A stretch of 64,000 bases of DNA from JBJXGV01 sp046160485 (GTDB lineage Bacteria > Orphanbacterota > Orphanbacteria > JBJXGV01). Both the position numbers and the translations under genes were made by a program. The stretch covers positions 11,689 through 75,688 of the forward strand of contig JBJXGV010000013.1 of the NCBI GenBank assembly GCA_046160485.1, read 5' to 3'. Shown piece after piece: positions 59,848-64,000 of this stretch (the first letter of the stretch is position 1; every line of letters starts with the position of its first letter). The notes under the pieces were generated by a model. It saw only the letters and a program-made list of their open reading frames with translations. It was not told where the DNA came from and searched no databases.

Positions 59848-61925
59848 ACCATCCAGAGTTCGTACGCGCCGGGGATCTCGCGGACCTGCAGTTCGCGGAT
59901 CTGGGCGTGCGGAAGGCCGCCCCACTGCGGCTCGCCGTTGACCGGGGCCGGATAGTAGCCCGAGTTCACTCCGTCGAACCAGCAGAGGCCGTTGGGACCG
60001 CCGCCCCATCCGCCGGGATCGAACATCCCGAACCAGACGCGCCCGTCGGGCGTGACGGCCCACGGGCTCGCCCCAATACACGAGATCCCGCCCAGATCCT
60101 CGAAGTACTCGTAGGAGCCCGTGCTGGCGTCGAGCTTGAACACGCCTTGCGTCGAGCCGAGCCACGCGATCCCGTCCGGCCCCGCGGCGACCGTGCCGAA
60201 GATGTCGCTCTGCGTGTCCAGCTCGGGAAACTGCGTGTAGTCGCGCGAGAATCGATACGCGCCGTCGGTCCGGATCACCTCGGCGTATGTGCTCACCCAA
60301 ACGGTTCCCGCACGATCCGGATCCATCTGGATGTTGTTCCCCCACGTCCCGTTGTTCGGCACCGAGACCCAGTTCAATCCGTTGTGGTAGCGCAGCTCGA
60401 AGTAGTTGCCGAGAGACCAGAGACGGCCATTGGAGTCCTCGACGAGTCCGCGGCTCTCGCTCATCCCGTTGAGGTTGGTCCAGTTCGCGCCGTTCCATTG
60501 GTGGATGCCGCCATAGGTCGGGTTCACCGACACGTTCCCGTTCGAGGGACGGAATCCCACGGCCTGGCTGTTGTCGGTCGGGAAGGGCCACGGTACGCCG
60601 AGCCCGTAGGTGTAGTTGTTGAATCCGGTCCAGCGCTCGCCGTCGAACATCGTCGCGCCGCCGTATCCCGGGCCCGCATTCGCGCAGGCCCAGACGCGGC
60701 CGGTCGCGGGATCGAGGGCGAGATCGGTATTGAACGAATCGTACTGGCTCGTGTTCGTCACGCGGTAGCGTTGCCACACTCCCGTTCCCGCATCGCGTCG
60801 CGCGGCGCCTCCGGTTCCGCTCGCCCAGACAGTGCCAGCCGCGTCGATCTCGAGGTCATACGTGTAGCCGCCGGCGCGCCAAATGCCGAGGTCCAGCCAC
60901 GACGTCCCGTTGAAGCGCCAGATCCGCCCGTTGCCGTCGGCCAGCAGCGCCTCGCGGTCTCCGAAGGCGCGGAACGCCCAGATCGAGGGATTGCCGCCGG
61001 GGATCGGCGGCTGGGCGGGCGTGACCCAGGTGCCGTCCGAGCGACGGTAGTCGAGCGAGTAGACCGCCGTGCCGCCGTTGAATTGCACGAACCGCGTCAT
61101 CCAGAGATTGCCGGAATCGTCGAGGTTCTCGCGGCCCGGCATGCCGAGCATGCTGCCCGGAGTGAACGAGAATTCGTAGTAAGTCCAGAGGTTGGTGTCC
61201 GAATCGAATGCGACGACCGACGCGCCGTTGTCCGCGTCGCCCCAAACGATGTAACCGCCGCCCGGCTTGGGCTGGACCTCGACCGCATAAACGTTCCAGA
61301 CGAGGATCGGCCAGTTGTTGCCTCCCTGCGGCGGATTCCCGCCGGTCCAGTAGTGCCAGTCGGTCGTCCCCGGCGTGTGGCGCACGATACCCCCGGAGCT
61401 GCCTCCGAATCCGAGGAGCGCGAACCAGATCTTCCCATCGGGCGAGATCTCGAGATCGCGGCAGCCGCCGTTGGCGATCGCCGGGCTGGCCGACGCGAAG
61501 TTCACGAGAGACGATGGGCCCACAGCGGGGTCGAAGCGCAGAACGCTGCGCCAGGTCGACATCCAGAGCCGGCCCTGCGCGTCCTCGACGAAGTCGCTCA
61601 CGCGTGTCGTCCCGGTGAGATTGGGATGCCCGATCACCGGGTAGTCGATGTTGGAGATGTTGATCCAGCGGTTCTCCGCCTGGACGAACTTCGAGACGCC
61701 GCCCTCTTCGAAGGAGGCGTCGTAGCCGCCGATCCAGGGATCGCCGTTGTCGTCGAGCCAGATCGCGTCGCAGTAGTCGCCCTGGATGCCGGTGTTCCCG
61801 GGGCGGTAGTAGCGCCATGTCTCTTCGGGGGGCTGGGCGGCTGCCGGCGCGGCCGCGGCCGCGAGCGCGACCCCGACGACGATTCGGATCGCCCGAGCGA
61901 GGCCGCCTGCGTTCTGCTTCTTCAT
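59493..61925 (-). CDS. secreted beta-propeller protein with FlgD-like sorting tail, paralogue 2
   Basis: 810 residues. Signal peptide IRIVVGVALAAAAAPAAAQ, then the same layout as the gene at 57105: WRYYRPGNTGIQGDYCDAI, GDPWIGGYDASFEEGGVSKF, ENRWINISNIDYPVIG, many LWMSTW/VWASGT-type blades, and the identical C-terminal cassette ending TRKMSVIR. ATG 61925 follows GGGAGGG. It probably leads an operon with its paralogue. It is exported, and the FlgD-like tail suggests attachment to the surface or a sorting apparatus. Ligand unknown. Confidence 0.88.
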   Translation of the reverse strand: MKKQNAGGLARAIRIVVGVALAAAAAPAAAQPPEETWRYYRPGNTGIQGDYCDAIWLDDNGDPWIGGYDASFEEGGVSKFVQAENRWINISNIDYPVIGHPNLTGTTRVSDFVEDAQGRLWMSTWRSVLRFDPAVGPSSLVNFASASPAIANGGCRDLEISPDGKIWFALLGFGGSSGGIVRHTPGTTDWHYWTGGNPPQGGNNWPILVWNVYAVEVQPKPGGGYIVWGDADNGASVVAFDSDTNLWTYYEFSFTPGSMLGMPGRENLDDSGNLWMTRFVQFNGGTAVYSLDYRRSDGTWVTPAQPPIPGGNPSIWAFRAFGDREALLADGNGRIWRFNGTSWLDLGIWRAGGYTYDLEIDAAGTVWASGTGGAARRDAGTGVWQRYRVTNTSQYDSFNTDLALDPATGRVWACANAGPGYGGATMFDGERWTGFNNYTYGLGVPWPFPTDNSQAVGFRPSNGNVSVNPTYGGIHQWNGANWTNLNGMSESRGLVEDSNGRLWSLGNYFELRYHNGLNWVSVPNNGTWGNNIQMDPDRAGTVWVSTYAEVIRTDGAYRFSRDYTQFPELDTQSDIFGTVAAGPDGIAWLGSTQGVFKLDASTGSYEYFEDLGGISCIGASPWAVTPDGRVWFGMFDPGGWGGGPNGLCWFDGVNSGYYPAPVNGEPQWGGLPHAQIRELQVREIPGAYELWMVCASRGIAVLTIPFQNPVAVDEGLAAPSLALLQNSPNPFRSSTTLHFSLPRPQEAQVSVFDVSGRLVRTLVDRRLAGGEHQMTWDGTDQSGRAVTSGTYFYKLITPERNLTRKMSVIR

Positions 61926-62062
61926 GATCGATCCCTCCCCATTGAGTGCCGACGACGCAGGGGCCCGCTTCGCGACGCGTCTTGCGGCGCGAGGATGCCC
62001 GCGGTCGGCGGCAGACAGCGGCCGACCCGAACTGGACCCGCTGGATGTAATGGCCTACGCGT

Positions 62063-62084
62063 CAGGCGGCATACGGACCGCCTG
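62063..62084. other. inverted repeat upstream of the propeller genes
   Basis: CAGGCGG (62063-62069) and CCGCCTG (62078-62084) with an 8-base loop, in the 298-base gap between the terminal kinase-like gene and the propeller pair. It might be an operator or a hairpin terminator for the upstream gene. No T-run is seen, so the role is open. Confidence 0.3.
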
Positions 62085-62223
62085 TCACCGCGCCCTGGGA
62101 GGGATTGAGTCGGGGGCTCAAGTGCGCGAAGTGGTGTAGCGAAACTAGGAATTTTGATACAGGCGCACAATGGCCCGGACGCGGCAAGCCGAGCCGCGCG
62201 ACAGTCGGGACGATCTCGGCGGA

Positions 62224-63999
62224 CTAGTCGTTCGCCGCTTCTGGCCAGCCGACGACCAGCCGTACCGGCTCTTTGCTGGTGATGTCCATGTTGACGAGGA
62301 ATCGCTGGCCGTCACGCGTCACGTCGTAGAAGGGGAGTGGCGCCCAGCGCACCGCCGTCGAGAAAAGCTTGCGCGGCGTTCCGGCGCGGAACCGAGGTTC
62401 CGTCTCGATCGCGACCGCCATCACGTCGCGTTCGGTGACGTAGTACAACTCGCGCCCGTCGGCGCGCCACCGCGGCGCCGCACCCTGGCCGACCGACACC
62501 TGCCAGCGCTCCTCGCTTCCGCCCAGCCGCGCGACGAACACAGCCTCTTCTCCGCGATTCATCGACGCGTACGCGAGCCAGCGGCCGTCATCCGAGATCT
62601 CCGCCGCGTACTCGTCCGCGTCCGTATCGAAGAGCCGCGCGGGCGCGCGCTCGCCGCGTAGCGGGATCGACCAGAGGTCGGATTGGCCGGGGCCGTCGCC
62701 ACTCCCGTCGCGCCGCGTCACGATGACCGACTCCCCGTCCCGCGTACAGGCCTGCGGGTACAGCCCGTCCTCCGCGTCGAACACGCGTGCCGGCGGCTCG
62801 CCGGAGTCGATCGACATGCGGAACAAGTCATTCAGACCACTCTCATCGCTGATGTAGACGAACGCGTTTCCGTCCGGCGTCCAGCGCGCGCCCCCCTCGG
62901 ACATCTTTCCCTGTGTGAGTCGTCTGCGCGCGTGGCGCTCGAGATCTTCAATCCAGATGTCGCTCGGGTCGCCGATGCTCAAGAGGACCGAGCGGTCGTC
63001 GGGAGAGAATTCGATTTCGTAGTGGTCGTCCGGCCCGCCCAGCCTCGACAGTTCTCGTCCTTCGCGATCGAACCAGACGAGCGCCGACGGGGAGTAGTCC
63101 TCGCCGAGCACGTACGCGAGCACGCCACCGTTCGCCGATGCCGTGAAGACGCCCTGGAAGAAACCCTTCTCCATGCAAACGCCTTTCGCGAGCACGATCG
63201 GATCGCCCGAAAGCGAGAGCGACTTCAGATCGAATCGTTGCGCGACGAGATCGCGCCCGCGCAGGAAGAGAATGTGTCCGTCGGCGAGGATCGCCTGCGC
63301 GCGCGTGCGCAAGAGGAGTCGCGGCGGTTCGCCGGCGAGCGACCCGATGTAGATCGCGTTCTCGCCGCTCGTCAGATCGGTCCCGTGCACGCCGACGAGG
63401 TAGAGGAAATGTTTGCCGTCGGGAAGAACATGCGGGAGGCGGTGGGTTGTTTCCCCCCGCGCGGAGTCGAGCACAGTGACGGCCTGCGGCACGCCGCCCG
63501 TAGCGGCGACGCGGTAGATCGGATCCCGCCACCCGGGCGTGAAGAGGATGGTGCCGTCGACGCCCCAGCTTGCGCCGCGCATTTCATCCGCGTCGCACAA
63601 CGCAACGATGGCGCCGCCGTCGATCGACATGATCTGCAGCTTGTTGTTCGACCGAAAGCCGATGTTCTTTCCATCGGGGGACCAGAATGGGTACATCGCC
63701 CACTGCGTGCCCGCAATCGAACGCTTCGAGCCGTCGCGAAGATCCTGGATCCAGAGAAGCGCCTCGCCGCCCGAGTCGGCGGCGCTGTAGACGAGCATCG
63801 ACCCGTCCGGTGACAGCGCGAGCGAGCCCGCGAACGGACCGCCGAGCACGAATTCGGAGGATGTCGTCGGCGGCGTGATCGCGGCGCTGACCGTGCGCGC
63901 GTTCGCTGTGCCTTGCGCACCGCCCGCGCCGCGGCCGGCCGGGCGCACGACGAGCGCGAGGCCCACCGCGGCGAGGAGGGCGATCGCGGCGACGATCCA
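62224..63999 (-). CDS. membrane-linked TolB/WD40-like propeller protein, 5' end outside window, probably Ser/Thr kinase
   Basis: The frame is open at the window edge. The first visible residues are a membrane helix (WIVAAIALLAAVGLALVVR), then a WD40/TolB-like propeller with PD40-type blades: LSPDGSMLVYSAADSGGEAL, YPFWSPDGKNIGFRSNNKLQ, WTPDGNAFVYISDESGLNDL and ISDDGRWLAYASMNRGEEAV. This arrangement is usual for the C-terminal half of soil-bacterial Ser/Thr protein kinases, with the kinase on the cytoplasmic side. The N-terminal kinase is not visible, so its presence is inference. The end KEPVRLVVGWPEA is typical of the class. Confidence 0.82.
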   Translation of the reverse strand, partial: WIVAAIALLAAVGLALVVRPAGRGAGGAQGTANARTVSAAITPPTTSSEFVLGGPFAGSLALSPDGSMLVYSAADSGGEALLWIQDLRDGSKRSIAGTQWAMYPFWSPDGKNIGFRSNNKLQIMSIDGGAIVALCDADEMRGASWGVDGTILFTPGWRDPIYRVAATGGVPQAVTVLDSARGETTHRLPHVLPDGKHFLYLVGVHGTDLTSGENAIYIGSLAGEPPRLLLRTRAQAILADGHILFLRGRDLVAQRFDLKSLSLSGDPIVLAKGVCMEKGFFQGVFTASANGGVLAYVLGEDYSPSALVWFDREGRELSRLGGPDDHYEIEFSPDDRSVLLSIGDPSDIWIEDLERHARRRLTQGKMSEGGARWTPDGNAFVYISDESGLNDLFRMSIDSGEPPARVFDAEDGLYPQACTRDGESVIVTRRDGSGDGPGQSDLWSIPLRGERAPARLFDTDADEYAAEISDDGRWLAYASMNRGEEAVFVARLGGSEERWQVSVGQGAAPRWRADGRELYYVTERDVMAVAIETEPRFRAGTPRKLFSTAVRWAPLPFYDVTRDGQRFLVNMDITSKEPVRLVVGWPEAAND

Positions 64000-64000
64000 C

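Noticed and set aside
59607..62108. 833-codon open frame on the plus strand opposite the propeller gene
   Set aside because: Composition of a shadow frame; the minus-strand gene has signal peptide, blades and sorting tail.

Overview
The window is about 64 kb of GC-rich bacterial chromosome centred on the replication origin. The anchor is the classic origin neighbourhood: dnaA, dnaN, recF, a DUF721 gene and gyrB read leftward (29960 down to 23323), while rpmH, rnpA, yidD, yidC, jag, rsmG, parA and parB read rightward (30626 to 36663). oriC therefore lies at about 28.1-30.6 kb. Several secreted beta-propeller proteins end in FlgD-like/T9SS-like C-terminal domains, and there are many eukaryote-type kinase/TPR and ECF-sigma genes. 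This suggests a lineage near the FCB group (for example Candidatus Eisenbacteria or relatives). That placement is inferred from gene content and was not tested by phylogeny.

Left part (1-23.3 kb): a TPR signalling protein cut by the window edge; an ECF sigma factor divergent from a zinc-finger membrane protein, a coiled-coil lipoprotein and a 1088-aa TPR-CHAT caspase-like protease, followed by a PP2C/SpoIIE phosphatase; a leftward amidase-MOSC-glutaminyl cyclase operon; a large BNR-repeat secreted protein; a phosphofructokinase with PPi-type active-site residues; a DUF937 protein; a lipoprotein and a decayed fragment of a paralogue flanking a cytidylate-kinase-like gene; two divergent membrane proteins of unknown function; and a nucleotidyltransferase with a small partner that looks like a toxin-antitoxin pair, next to gyrB.

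Origin and right arm (23.3-45.5 kb): the origin looks bipartite, with DnaA boxes both upstream of dnaA and between dnaA and dnaN. The usual mnmE and mnmG between jag and rsmG are missing, and Jag has lost its R3H domain. A perfect 16-bp parS palindrome precedes parA. After parB come an HExxH-type putative peptidase, an M23 peptidase and a bactofilin (a cell-shape/segregation group), then an incomplete ATP synthase operon: atpZ, a fused AtpI-AtpB, atpE, atpF, atpH, atpA, atpG. It carries a 168-bp inverted-repeat element and a DUF2442 gene between atpA and atpG, and atpD and atpC are absent.

Right part (45.6-64 kb): a SnoaL-like secreted protein, a glycosyltransferase, a small secreted protein, an ECF sigma/Ser-Thr kinase-TPR pair, two secreted repeat proteins on the plus strand, and a leftward tandem family of beta-propeller proteins. 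Two of these share a 117-residue C-terminus that is identical in protein but has nine synonymous base changes, and the remnant of a third member follows. The window ends inside a kinase-like protein with a C-terminal TolB-type propeller. No rRNA, tRNA, CRISPR array or transposase gene was recognised.
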